This document shows, one piece after another, positions 48,295 to 58,100 of a stretch of 64,000 nt of DNA. The translations under genes were made by a program, and so were the position numbers. Source of the DNA: Thunnus maccoyii (lineage: Eukaryota; Chordata; Actinopteri; Scombriformes; Scombridae); the NCBI RefSeq assembly GCF_910596095.1, contig NC_056551.1, positions 10,284,501 through 10,348,500 of the forward strand. Reading direction: 5' to 3'. The stretch's first letter is position 1, and each line of letters begins with the position of its first letter. The notes under the pieces were generated by a model, which saw nothing but the letters and a program-made list of their open reading frames with translations, was not told where the DNA came from and ran no database searches.

Positions 48295-50181
48295 GTTGGT
48301 TGGGGATGGGTGGACACTCTAAAAACCCTATAAATCAAACAGTACAGCAGTATGTAATGGCAGTACAACTGAACACACAAAAAGAAAATATCTAAATGAT
48401 TCAAATTAAAAAACAGATCCACAAAACATGAGAAAAATGAGAAAAACTGAAGTCAAGACATTTTTATGAATATGAATAAATTAATCAAAACAAGGTAGAC
48501 TTTTACCTTTTACCTGTAGGAAAATCCAACCATTTAACAAAGTATTCAGTCTCTAAATACTGTTTTTCTTGCAGCAGGTTAAAGCATCTGCCCAAGTCTG
48601 CCAACATTGGAAATTAACTTCTAACTTTGATTGTTTTGTTACGTTATGGATCAAATTCTGCTGTTGAATTTAGGTATCATTTATTTTTGGTTAATTTGGT
48701 TGAATTGCAGTTGAGTAATAATAATAACAATAATAATAAAGTTTATTTATATAGCACTTATCAAAATGAGCAATTACAAAGTGCTTTACAAGGCAGACAT
48801 AAAGTAAACATGGTTCTTATTTGAGCAGCACATAAAATATAAATAACAGACTTTCCTTTTTGTACAAATTTGCCAAATTGATAGAAAACATTAGAAAAAT
48901 ATATTGTTTCTATTCTTTTATATCTGTTCTTCTGCGTTCCATCTTTCATCATTATTTTTTTTAAATTTATCATTTGCAATCGATCTCATTTGTCATAAAT
49001 ACTTTACTGTAATATCTTATTATTATGTTGTCTTTGAATCCATTTGCGGCATGGTTTTGAAATGGGCAGCTTGCCAAAAAAATATTTGTTATAAGACAGA
49101 TCCCAGTGAGAAGCACTCAGTCAGCAGACCGGCCCAGCATGCCGCTCTGCATAAAGCCTATAAGCCCACTGTCAGTGTAACTCATGTCTGTCCATCTATA
49201 TCTAATCTGCTTCTATGATGCCACTGAACATTGGATTATTAGTAATCTTCCTACAGTCACAGACACACTTCGAATGAATTAGCAGGTATAAGAATAGTAT
49301 AGAAATGTGGGGAACTTTCTGCTGATGGCCAATTCAGGTTTTTTTCCTGCAACCTTTAAATTCTTAGTGAGTGTTGATATTTTAGCGGCAGTTATTTAGA
49401 GTTAATAAGAGGTGTTGTACTGCAACATCTCTGTAAAAAGTTCATTAAGGCTGCTGCTGAATTCACCAAAATGTTTTCAAGGGAAGAGCAAGGAGCAACT
49501 TTTTAATGATAATCCTGACTTGTCTGAGTTGTTCTCAATTGTTTTATGTGAGGATTATCAGAAGAGTGAACATATTATATAAATCAAACTTTAAATTATA
49601 TAGGAGGGCATTTGGCAAGCGGTGTGGCATCAGATCAGGTACATACATCCTTGTAAATGAGATAAGTAAGAGCAAGCATTCAACTAAAATATAATCCAAC
49701 AGCGTATTGCCATATGTCTACTCATAATATTAAATGGATTAAACAATAAGCTGCCAACTGTCACAGACACATTTAAACTTAATCAAAGGTGGTGCTAACA
49801 AGGATATTGCTATTGCGTCAACGTTATCATTATCTCCTGTGTCTAATCACTATAAAGAGCTGGAATTTATAGAACCACAACCACAGTTTCAGTGTGAATG
49901 TTAAAAGTGAAGTTAAATAAATTTACACTAACAACCCTTAAAACTATACAGTATTTTTTACATGCTTTTTAAGGAAAAACCTTTTTTTTTTTTTTTTTTT
50001 TTTACAGTTGTACCAGTTCTATTGTAGTGGTGCAAGAAATGATTAAAAAGTAATGTTGTAGCATAATTGTTCACAGTTAGGAGAAGAAGTGATTTTCTCT
50101 CCTCTGCAGCACCTTACCTCCATAAACTTGTCCTGTGGAAAGCAGCAGGAGCAGAAACAGATCAGCCACAAAACTCCCCAT
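31263..50181 (-). CDS. cspg4-like: CSPG4/NG2-family transmembrane chondroitin sulfate proteoglycan (about 2576 aa)
   Basis: Cell-surface proteoglycan that links extracellular matrix and growth factors to the cytoskeleton, best known from pericytes and glial precursors. I assemble 22 coding exons: 50118-50181, 47263-47426, 45454-46581, 44898-45308, 44679-44800, 43732-43840, 42294-43613, 41023-41115, 40026-40523, 39571-39705, 39020-39205, 38645-38827, 38117-38293, 37249-37447, 36955-37086, 35792-35967, 35455-35650, 34923-35094, 34406-34829, 33850-34002, 32699-33280 and 31263-32369. All have GT/AG borders and phases that fit; 7731 bases in total. Order: signal peptide (1-21), two laminin-G domains (about 25-400), about 15 CSPG repeats recognisable by cores such as QPVHGQL, SPRHGHI, PPKHGVL, PPRHGHL, LPRHGAL and HPRHGRI with HDDSET motifs, a low-complexity stalk, a membrane span (about 2425-2448) and a 128-residue tail ending QYWV. 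Human CSPG4 has 2322 aa. Because it neighbours snx18 rather than snx33, it may be a CSPG4 paralogue lost in mammals. Confidence 0.9.
31650..31721 (-). other. Transmembrane segment of the CSPG4-type protein
   Basis: About 24 hydrophobic residues (LLIILPLLACLLLIIILIV and on to LILVF), followed at once by basic RHRKEK as a stop-transfer signal. It sets a type I topology together with the N-terminal signal peptide. Confidence 0.9.
31770..32120 (-). other. Gly/Arg/His/Asn-rich juxtamembrane stalk
   Basis: About 117 residues between the last CSPG-like repeat and the membrane are low-complexity: GGGRGGGRGGS, many His residues, and N-glycosylation sequons NRT (twice), NHT and NGS. It is open and in frame within the last exon, so it should be translated. 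Human CSPG4 has a shorter, differently composed stalk. Confidence 0.75.
34601..34715 (-). repeat. Coding (TCC/TCA)n microsatellite giving a poly-serine tract
   Basis: A GGA/TGA-type trinucleotide repeat on the plus strand reads as runs of Ser on the coding strand: about 8 Ser, LSAF, Ser-Ser-Asp, then about 21 Ser. It sits in the 34406-34829 exon, between FTFRAWVAPLD and FDMVSHRRAKDRL, inside a CSPG repeat. The frame stays open on both sides and both splice borders fit. Confidence 0.85.
37516..37661. repeat. Near-perfect 146-bp palindrome, foldback family D short form
   Basis: Arms 37516-37585 and 37592-37661 (70 bases each) are reverse complements with few mismatches around a six-base centre. 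The right arm (GTGGTATCAATCTTCTCATC) is shared with the long element at 26040-26300. It lies in an intron of the CSPG4-type gene. Confidence 0.85.
41116..42293. other. Intron of the CSPG4-type gene
   Basis: A 1.2-kb intron between the 42294-43613 and 41023-41115 exons. No exon is recognised in it. Confidence 0.6.
43841..44678. other. Intron of the CSPG4-type gene
   Basis: An 838-base intron without recognisable content. It ends in ATCTATTTTCCAG on the coding strand. Confidence 0.6.
45454..47426 (-). other. Laminin-G domain exons of the CSPG4-type protein
   Basis: Exons 47263-47426 and 45454-46581 encode residues 22-452. The first LamG starts VSFYGDGYIHLRTMESSIQT and includes LLLELISGRLQVRLDLGSGE. 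The second includes GLFECELHPSAREEDGIVLY and ends with a GSFKGCLRNIRVN motif. Conserved Cys residues and the FxGCI/GCL motifs (FRGCIDEAVFN, FKGCLRNI) are present, as expected for matrix-binding LamG folds. Confidence 0.88.
48266..48294. repeat. (GT)n microsatellite
   Basis: About 14 uninterrupted GT units followed by GGTTGGTTGGGG. Simple repeat in an intron. Confidence 0.9.
48715..48810. mobile_element. Retroelement tail (AATAATAA, TTTATTTATATAGCACTT)
   Basis: The AAT-type run, then GTTTATTTATATAGCACTTA, then TTACAAAGTGCTTTACAAG is a typical end of fish SINE/LINE families in reverse orientation. Only the tail is recognisable. Confidence 0.5.
50118..50181 (-). other. Signal-peptide exon of the CSPG4-type gene
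   Basis: Reading from ATG at 50179-50181 gives MGSFVADLFLLLLLSTGQVY, then G: a short N-region, a run of Leu and a small-residue cleavage site, i.e. a classical secretory signal. The exon ends GGAG|GTAAGG with one base left over, which pairs in phase with the next exon to give GVSFYGDG. It lies 2.7 kb from the next exon and is too short to stand out as an open frame. Confidence 0.85.
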
Positions 50182-51268
50182 CGTTAGTTTAAAATCAAAC
50201 TTGCACTCAGTTAAGAGCAACATCTGGTTGCCTGACTGTACCGTCCATTGTCTTTAATGTACAGCAGTGGCTCTGCATGTCATTTCTACCGCTGACTACT
50301 TCCAGACGGTCTCTACTTGCTTTGCTGGATTTGGATTACAGCCTTTTAAAAAAATGTACCTGTACTAGTGAGCAGAGCACAGCGAGGTGAAACTCCACCC
50401 ACAGATCCTCCCCTCAAACACAGAAGACCTGGATGGTGTAGTGCTCAGTACCAAACATGAACACATGGGGGAGGTGTCATAACACATCCTGAGACAGAGA
50501 GGGAGAGAAGAAGGCACAGCAGATTGTGTGTTATTTGTGTTCATGGAGACTGAGGCTGGATCTCACTCTTACTGTCAAAGGTTAAAGGGCCAATATAGTA
50601 TCCTGGCTGCAAAAGTACAACTACATCCTGCACACCAACTGCTCTGTATTTTACTCATGTTTCAAAATGATAAATATGTTTTCTTATAAGAAAGGTTTCT
50701 CACAGATTGTTCTTCATGAGGAAAAAAAATGTTCAAAGCAATAAATAGAAAATCCCTCCTGATTCGGCCATAGCAAAAGAACTGCTGGCAGTACTGTAAG
50801 TTCAACTTAAGTATTTAACAGTAAACTCACTTACTTGAGTTAATTAATTATGAATACAGTTACTTTATTATGATTTTTGTCACACTCTATAGCATCCATT
50901 GCCACAGCAGTTCTTTGCCCTTTTTCAGACAAAACTGAGTGCTACTGCTCTCTGAGATATGGGATTGACTCCATCCCCCCACAACCCTGCAAAAGTAAAA
51001 TAGGTATAAATAATGAATGGATGGAAATCTGTGACGTTGCATTGTATTCCACACCCTCAACATTACAAGGCAACATCACGTTAACTCTGATCTGGGCAAC
51101 GCCGCACTATCAGAGTATTTAATTAAATAAAAAGAGATCAAAAGTATGTGAAGATCAATAGTAATTATAGTAATATTAATGTTTAACGTTCAAGTGTTTG
51201 GGTCAAATCTACATCCTCCCTCCCACTCTGACATGTCACCCTCCAATGGGCAATGCAACGTGCATTAC

Positions 51269-51354
51269 TGTCTGCCACAGTGTCATTTTTTATACTACCA
51301 CTGGGGGATGCCAAAGTCTGATATTGTCAAATTCAACACATACAGTAGTGGCTT
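51269..51354. repeat. Short dispersed repeat E, copy 2
   Basis: About 86 bases similar to 28041-28126, with the common core TTTTTTATACTACCACTGGG and GCCAAAGTCTG. Edges are approximate. Confidence 0.6.
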
Positions 51355-52544
51355 TAATCAAAAATCCATATACTTAAGTGAAAGTACATATTAAGGATTT
51401 TAAAGTGTTTTCAAAAACATAAAAAAGCTATTAATTTACAGTAACAATGGTACCTGTAATTGGTTACTTTCCACTTTTCCATCACTGATGGCAATAAAGC
51501 ACCCACTGAACTGAAATGAATGGACCCGCAGAGAGAGATAGAAACACAGAAGTAAAACATTGATGTGAAGAGTAGGAAGGAAAAGTGAGTTTGCAAAATT
51601 GCTAAAACCAAGGAGAGAGACGAAGTAAAAAGGAACAAGAGGTTAAAGGAAGGGAAATAGCCGGTGGCTCATTGAGGTAAAGTGGAAGTTTGGGTGTGAT
51701 TGTTCAAACTGCAGGACACACTCCCCTGTCTGTATCCTGAACCCCTCCACCCTCTAACCTACCACCACTACACACACACAAACACACACAATTACACACA
51801 CACATACTCAAATGTGCTGTTAAGCTGCAGCTCGAGAGAGTTTGGTCCATTAAAATGTTGAAAGAAAACATAAGGGCCTTTCTTCGCCTGCTGATTCAAA
51901 GTTGGCTTGGCACATGAGAGGAGTGCTGTGTTTAGTTTTAGTTCCCAGGATGTTGAATAATAGACTCTGCAGCCTGGTTTCTTAAATGCAGGGGTCACAC
52001 CCAAAATAGGTCACAGTTCAGCCGGTGACGGGTCCTCTCATGACGAGAGTGCTGGTGTGTTTTAATGAGCCTGGATCCCACGCTGAGAGGATTAGCGTCT
52101 TGTCTTTTAGGCTGGAAAAGTCTTTAAAGCTAAACTAGCAGACAAGAGAGTAAAACAATGTTTATACTGAGCATCCACACTCATTCATCTTTTCTCTGCA
52201 TAGGAGAAGTAGGAGAAGTTCATGAATGGAAATTAGTTTTCTTTTCTACTTAAAACTACTTAGTCTTATCTAAAACGTTGTGCATAAAGTGTTATTGCCT
52301 ATAAACTCCTGCAGATATTTTATAATCATTTGGAACCATATGGAAATAAACAGATGAAAAAAACCATAGTCTCTTACTTGAATGCATAATCAGTTTTTGC
52401 TTATCTTATACAGACAACAGAGAGGTGACAGGAAATACAGGGTGAGAGGAAGAAATGACATGCAACAAAGGTGTCCGGCCAGACTCAAATTGGAGACGCT
52501 GCGATTTTTTTGTCATTGTGTTGGATGATTAGGCCACCAGGACA

Positions 52545-52865
52545 CCAGCTGCAACGATTAGTCACTCAACAGGAACTGAATTGCCAACTACTTTTTTAAG
52601 AAAAAATACCCAAATTCTCTGCTTCCAGCTTCTTTAATGTGAATATTTTCTGGTTTCTTTAGTCCTCTGTGAGAGTTAACTGAGTATTTTTGGGTTGTGG
52701 ACTGTTTTAAGATCATTTTTAGGACATTTTAGGTTGCACCTTGGGTAACATTTTTCACCATTTTCTGACATTTTATAGAACAATTGACTCATGACGTCAT
52801 TGATGACAAATGAATCAATGAATCGTGAAAATAATCAACAGATTTATTGATAATGCAGCCCTAAA
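52545..52865. repeat. Dispersed repeat family B, reverse copy
   Basis: Reverse complement of the 3852-4165 copy. It begins AGCTGCAACGATTAGTCACT and includes CTTTAATGTGAATATTTTCT, GGGTTGTGGACTGTTTTAAG and TTTTCTGACATTTTATAGAA, closing in AATGCAGCCCTA. Confidence 0.7.
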
Positions 52866-53744
52866 AAAGGTGTAATATTTGTTCAATCAAGCAATCAATT
52901 TATTTTGGATTTTACAGAGCTATTTCCTGGTTCAACTTTGAACCACCATATTTGTTTGTGTGCGTGCAGTTCTACATTATGATGGCTAATTATAAAGCAC
53001 AAAAAGTTTGTAAGAAAAATGTTATAATAACTGACAAAATCACCCTAATTGTCAGATAAAAGGAAATTTCTCTATCAAATAACATTTCAGCCTGCAAACC
53101 TTTTCAGGTGAATATCGGTGTGCAAATATGGTCTTAAGTTGCAGTATGAGACAAGGTCAAAGATGTTTTCCATCCTTTTCTAAAAAAAACAAGTGGTATA
53201 GTATTCAAATATTTAGCAGACAACAGTTCACAGATGTGTTGGTGACTCTCTCAGAGCAGTGCCCAGTGCTATGAAAGTGGTATAATACAAGGTAGAGAAC
53301 AGGAACCACCTGGCTGAGGATAACAGCAAACAGAGCAGACCAGGAAGAGATGGAGGATTGGGACCGATTTAACTCCAGCAGCAGCTAAAAAAACAAAAAA
53401 CAAATCTCACAGCTGGGTGGACAAGCCTCACAGGTCCCTGCTTCTTAGCGTGTCACCAACACTTTGCTGCGTGCAACTGAACATGTTAAATCACTTCTCA
53501 AAACCAATTTTCATAGACTTGATGTTATGTGATGTCATCTTTTTACTGTCTTTTTTAAAAAATCTTTCTTACTGTCTTTTTATCTTTCAATGTCTTTTGT
53601 CTTCTCTACTGTGTTTTTGCAACTTTTGTCTTCTTGTCTTAACTTTATCTTAACTTTGTCTTGTTTTTGTTTTGTTTTGGCCTTGCTGTTTGACTTTCTG
53701 TTGTTTTATTGCTTTTTTGAGTATCCTGCTTTTGTTTTGTCTGT

Positions 53745-53810
53745 CGAAGCACTTTGTAAACTCTGTTTTTAAAGGTGCTATGTAAATAAAGTTATTATTA
53801 TCATTATTAA
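53745..53810 (+). mobile_element. L2/SINE-type 3' tail
   Basis: GAAGCACTTTGTAAACTCTG, then AAAGGTGCTATGTAAATAAA and a run of TTATTATTA units is the standard 3' end of many fish L2-related retroelements. The preceding 300 bases, T-rich and repetitive, may belong to the same insertion but encode no recognisable enzyme. Confidence 0.6.
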
Positions 53811-54330
53811 GAAAGAAAAGACAACAGAGAGACACATCTGCTTCCCTCAACCTTCGTTTCCTCTCCATGCTTCCCATCCTTCCTTCCTCACCTTTGTATC
53901 CTGTGCCAACATGCGCCGAAACATGTGCCAACACATGAGTCAACACATGACACATGTTGGTACATTTCAGCAGTTTGATACAGATCTACTGATATTTGAG
54001 TTGCTATTAAAAAAAGAGCAGAAATCCCACCACATTATCCACCTGTATGGCTGAGATAAGTGAGTCACTCTGTTTTTTTATACTAGAGGAAAAATAAAGT
54101 TAATGGAAGAAGGACTAAAACACTGTGTGGGCTCTGGTATAAACCTTGGCCCGAGCTTTTAGTCCCATTTCCAATATAAATACAGTAATTGAGTGACACA
54201 TCCATTTTCTATTTATGAGCCAGTTACATAAGAACAGAAAGAGAGCAAAGGGCTGTAGAAGAAGGCCAGAGTTTCAGACAGAGAGAGGCTCAGAAAGAGA
54301 CTGTCAGATAGACAGTGCACTTTGTTTTCT

Positions 54331-54682
54331 GTGTGTGTCTGTGTGTGTGTGTGTGTGTGTGTGTTTGTGTGTGTGTATGGTCCAGGTATTCCTAATGTTG
54401 TGGGGACACGCCTCCCTTATGGAGAAAAAAAGTCCTCTTAACATAAATCATTCATTTTAGGGTGAAGACTTGGTTTAAATTTAAGGTTAGTTTAAGGTTA
54501 TGTTAAGGTTAGGGTAAGGGTTAGGGTTAGGCATGTGGTGGTTATGGTTAAGGTTAGGATAAGTCTACAGGAAATTAATGTAAGGGTTAGAGTTAGAGTC
54601 AGTGTATGTAAGTTAGGGTTAGAGCCCTAAATGTAAGTCAATGTAATGTCCTCTGAAGTGATGGAAACATGACTGTGTGTTT

Positions 54683-54738
<56 letters not shown>

Positions 54739-54740
54739 CC
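54331..54740. repeat. (GT)n tracts flanking a TTAGGG-like repeat, block 1
   Basis: A (GT)n run (54331-54376) is followed by GTGGGGACACGCC and then by imperfect TTAGGG/TTAAGG units (about 54481-54620), and a second long (GT)n run (54684-54737). The arrangement, with GGTTAAGGTTAG units and a GTCCTC word, repeats in block 2. Confidence 0.75.
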
Positions 54741-54849
54741 CATCACACTTCCCAGAGGCACCTCTTCAGATATTTGATATTTCTCTCTTAAAATGTGCAA
54801 TGTGATGCTGGGACCAGCTGCTACCTTTGTTTGGGGACACCTTAGACTC

Positions 54850-55125
54850 TTTGTTTGAGTGTGTGCATGAGTGTGTGTATTTGTGTGCGTGGGTGGGGTT
54901 GTATTGCTATCTCTGTGAGGACTGATTTTAGTTTGAAACCATTGGTGGTGAGGATGTTTCTGCATTGTGAGGATGTTTTGGCTGGTCTTTCAAAGACTTG
55001 GCTTTCAGTCAGTATAAGGGTTAGGCATTTAGTTGTGATGGTTAAGGTTAGGGGCTGGGGAATGCATTATGTCAATGAGGGTCCTCATAAGTATAGAAAG
55101 ACATGTATGTGTATGAGTGTGTGTG
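54850..55125. repeat. (GT)n and GGTTAAGGTTAGG repeat, block 2
   Basis: A diverged copy of block 1: GTGTGTGCATGAGTGTGTGT, TGTGAGGACTGATTTTAGTT, ATAAGGGTTAGGCATTTAGT, GGTTAAGGTTAGGGGCTGGG and GGTCCTCATAAGTATAGAAA. The unit is a dispersed vertebrate-type repeat rather than a telomere. Confidence 0.65.
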
Positions 55126-58100
55126 TGCCGAAATGCGGAGGAAAGTGATTTAGATGTGAGTCACTTTGAGTCATAGCTACTTTATTTAGCACACTTGTTG
55201 AAAGAGAAGAAAAGACATAATAAGAAACAGCAAGAGATGAGAAGAAGCAATTTTATTCACAATTACAGGATAAGATAATAAAAGATAAGATACGATAAGG
55301 AGTGATTATGGTGAAAAAAGTAGGAAACAATGGACAAGCAGTGCCATTGCTACACTATCTTTAGCTGAGCGGCACTTATCTGAGAAAAAAAGAACAGGAA
55401 ACAGACACACTCTCTTCATCCTATCAGTCTGTTATTTTGGATCTAGCCTTGTCTGTTTGCAGGAATTGTAGACTCTCTCTCACACACACTTAAGAACAGG
55501 ACTCCAACAGGCCAATAAGTAAAAGAGAGAACAAAAATCTAAGATACTTTGGGGAATCTTCAGTGGTGATTCCTTCAGACATTTTGACTTGTAATTGCAG
55601 GAAAAGCACGGGTGGAACTAATAACACCAACGATGGATGGCTCAGCTCGAAGTGTCCCAGTGAGCCTTCATGTGCGATACTAGAACCCTTGAACAGGCAG
55701 ATCATTAATGTTATTAATTACACCCGAGCTTTCCCTTCCAAAATGTCAAGGTCCAAATGTCTTCAGTGAAAAAGGATACCTTTAAGATGATAAAATGAAT
55801 TCAACTTTACAATCACATCCACTGGCTCACATCCCAACTGTTGTCTTACAATTACATTCATCTTCCTCTCCTCCTTACCCACCTATAAAACGTGGACGCT
55901 TCTGAAAAAACAAAGACAGGCAACATCTGCAGATCAGAACTCACAGTGAGGACTGATGGGAAGGGAAAGTGTAGGGCAGGGAAGGATGGGAAGGGATGAG
56001 AGGAAACGACCTTTGGTTGTCTTCCAATGTTTTCTTCTTTTTTTTTTTCCAAAGTGGAAAGTTGAAAAAATGGAAGAAAGCCTGGAAGAAAGCCTCTTTT
56101 TCCATGTACAGCTCTATGAAGACACAAGTAGGAGATGTGACTGTCTTCCGAAATCTCTTCAATAGAAGTACATGAGGAAATTGCATCTTGCTCTTTGTCT
56201 GATCTCAATTTTCGAGTACTTAACACTTAGAGCACACACACTTAAACAAGCATAAAAGCATGTGTGCACATTTTCAAATCACAAATACATTTTATTACAC
56301 ATTTTGCTCTCTCCCTCGCTCACACACTGTTCCCTCCTGACACAATATCACACAATCAGCTGTGTACTGTTGTGTTCTCATTTAAACACTGTGACAAAGG
56401 TCAGTCCCTAAACACAATGGCTGCCAGCAGCTGCTGGTCTGACTCACCGCCAGGCCATTTGACCCCGCAGCTCATCGCACGATTTAACATCATTAAACAC
56501 TTCTAAGCAAAACATCGTCTGAGTCACTGCCTCTGTCCTAGTCACAACAACATGCGCTCAAACTAAAAGATGACAGACACGGTTCATTGTTTCACGCACT
56601 AAGCTTGTCTTTCAAGCACATATTCACAACACACATTTCATGTTATCAATGTCATGCACAGGACGGGCTGTCACAACTTTGCGGTTGGGTAGTTTTCAAA
56701 CATTTCAAACCTTCGAGACCAGTGTTCTTGCTGGTGGGTCTTAAAAACAGATGAGATTTGTTTGTGAGTTTAAAAACAGGAAATGCGTTACATATCATGT
56801 GCTGCACCCAAAGCTAATATCTGGTCTCTCTCGATGAAGCTTTTGTGTGATCTTTCCCCATGCAACGTCTAACTGGATTATCTATGGTGATACTATTTCT
56901 CAGTGTACGATTCACTCACCAAAAGCTATTTTTGTAGGAGGGGTTGCCCTTTTGTATTCCTGGAATAAAAAGACAGCGTGCTGCTTAAACATGATCATAA
57001 AATTTAATGTGCTGAGACAGAATTTGAATAGATGCTGAGATTGCCTGGAAAACACACAAAGTAGAGAAATATCTCCAGGCTAAACCTAAATTAAACATTC
57101 AACTTTTTTTCTTTTATCACTAATTCACTCTTTACAATCAATTTATCATCACACCAGAATGCAAAGATGAAATGTAGAAAATTTATCTTGATTTAAGTAA
57201 ATAAATACACCAAAATTGCTAAACACAGCTAAATTATTAAAATGTATTTTCTGCAGCACACCAACAGGTTTAACAGATCTTTCGACATGCAGATAAAGTT
57301 ACTATTTATGCCCTTTAACACCTCACAACTGGATAGACAAAGATCTTAACTATGCATTAAGTAAGGCTCCACCCTGCCACAGTTTTTAAACCTGGACGTC
57401 AGAGATTCCTCCATTCCCAGCTAAACTAGCACAACTAGTACAACAACAACTCCCTACCGTCTTGTCTTTTTTTAAAAAAACAACAGTAAGCCTGGGAAGA
57501 CATGCAGGGTCTGGGGGATATGAAAGAGCCAATTGTAAAGTTTAACTAATTAGGAGTCCACGATTGAGAGTCATGGACAAAAACTGGGGTCAGAGGCAAC
57601 CTGGTCATTAAGTGAGTTAGATATGAATCAGCCATTGTTGTCATCCAAACTGTCTAATTCATGGGGGCTTATAATTGAGTTCTGCTCCAATACAAAAATA
57701 AGCCACTATATGAACTCATTCACTGGAATTTTCCTCCTTCACATTACTTCTCCTCCACAGTTTACTGAAACTTGCCTCCCAACATGCTTCAATGTGATTA
57801 TAGTTACTGTTGTGAAGCCAGTGACCCATGGAGGCCTTAAAGGCATCGCTCCTTGTTTATCGACACAGTCAAAATTTTGCAAGATAAACTCTGATCATGT
57901 GTTGCGCATAAGAATAGCGTGAAGAGTTCTTCCAAAATAAAAGGAGTATGGAACAAAAACATGGCTTGAGCACAATATTTTCACACATGTTTGTCATATA
58001 AAAGCAAAATGTTAGTTGTGTTAAGGAATTTTTACCCATAAGGAGGCAGAAAGTCTCTCAATACATACAGCAGCTTTTACCTTTTGTTTGGACAACCTAA

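Larger units (their letters stand above)
47427..50117. other. First intron of the CSPG4-type gene (2.7 kb)
   Basis: It separates the signal-peptide exon from the laminin-G exons. It contains a (GT)n microsatellite (48266-48294), a retroelement tail (48715-48810) and a T run near 49983-50003. First introns often hold enhancers, but no motif is decisive. Confidence 0.55.

Noticed and set aside
54481-54620. Telomere end or fusion point
   Set aside because: The TTAGGG-like units are imperfect, short and part of a repeat that recurs at 54850-55125.
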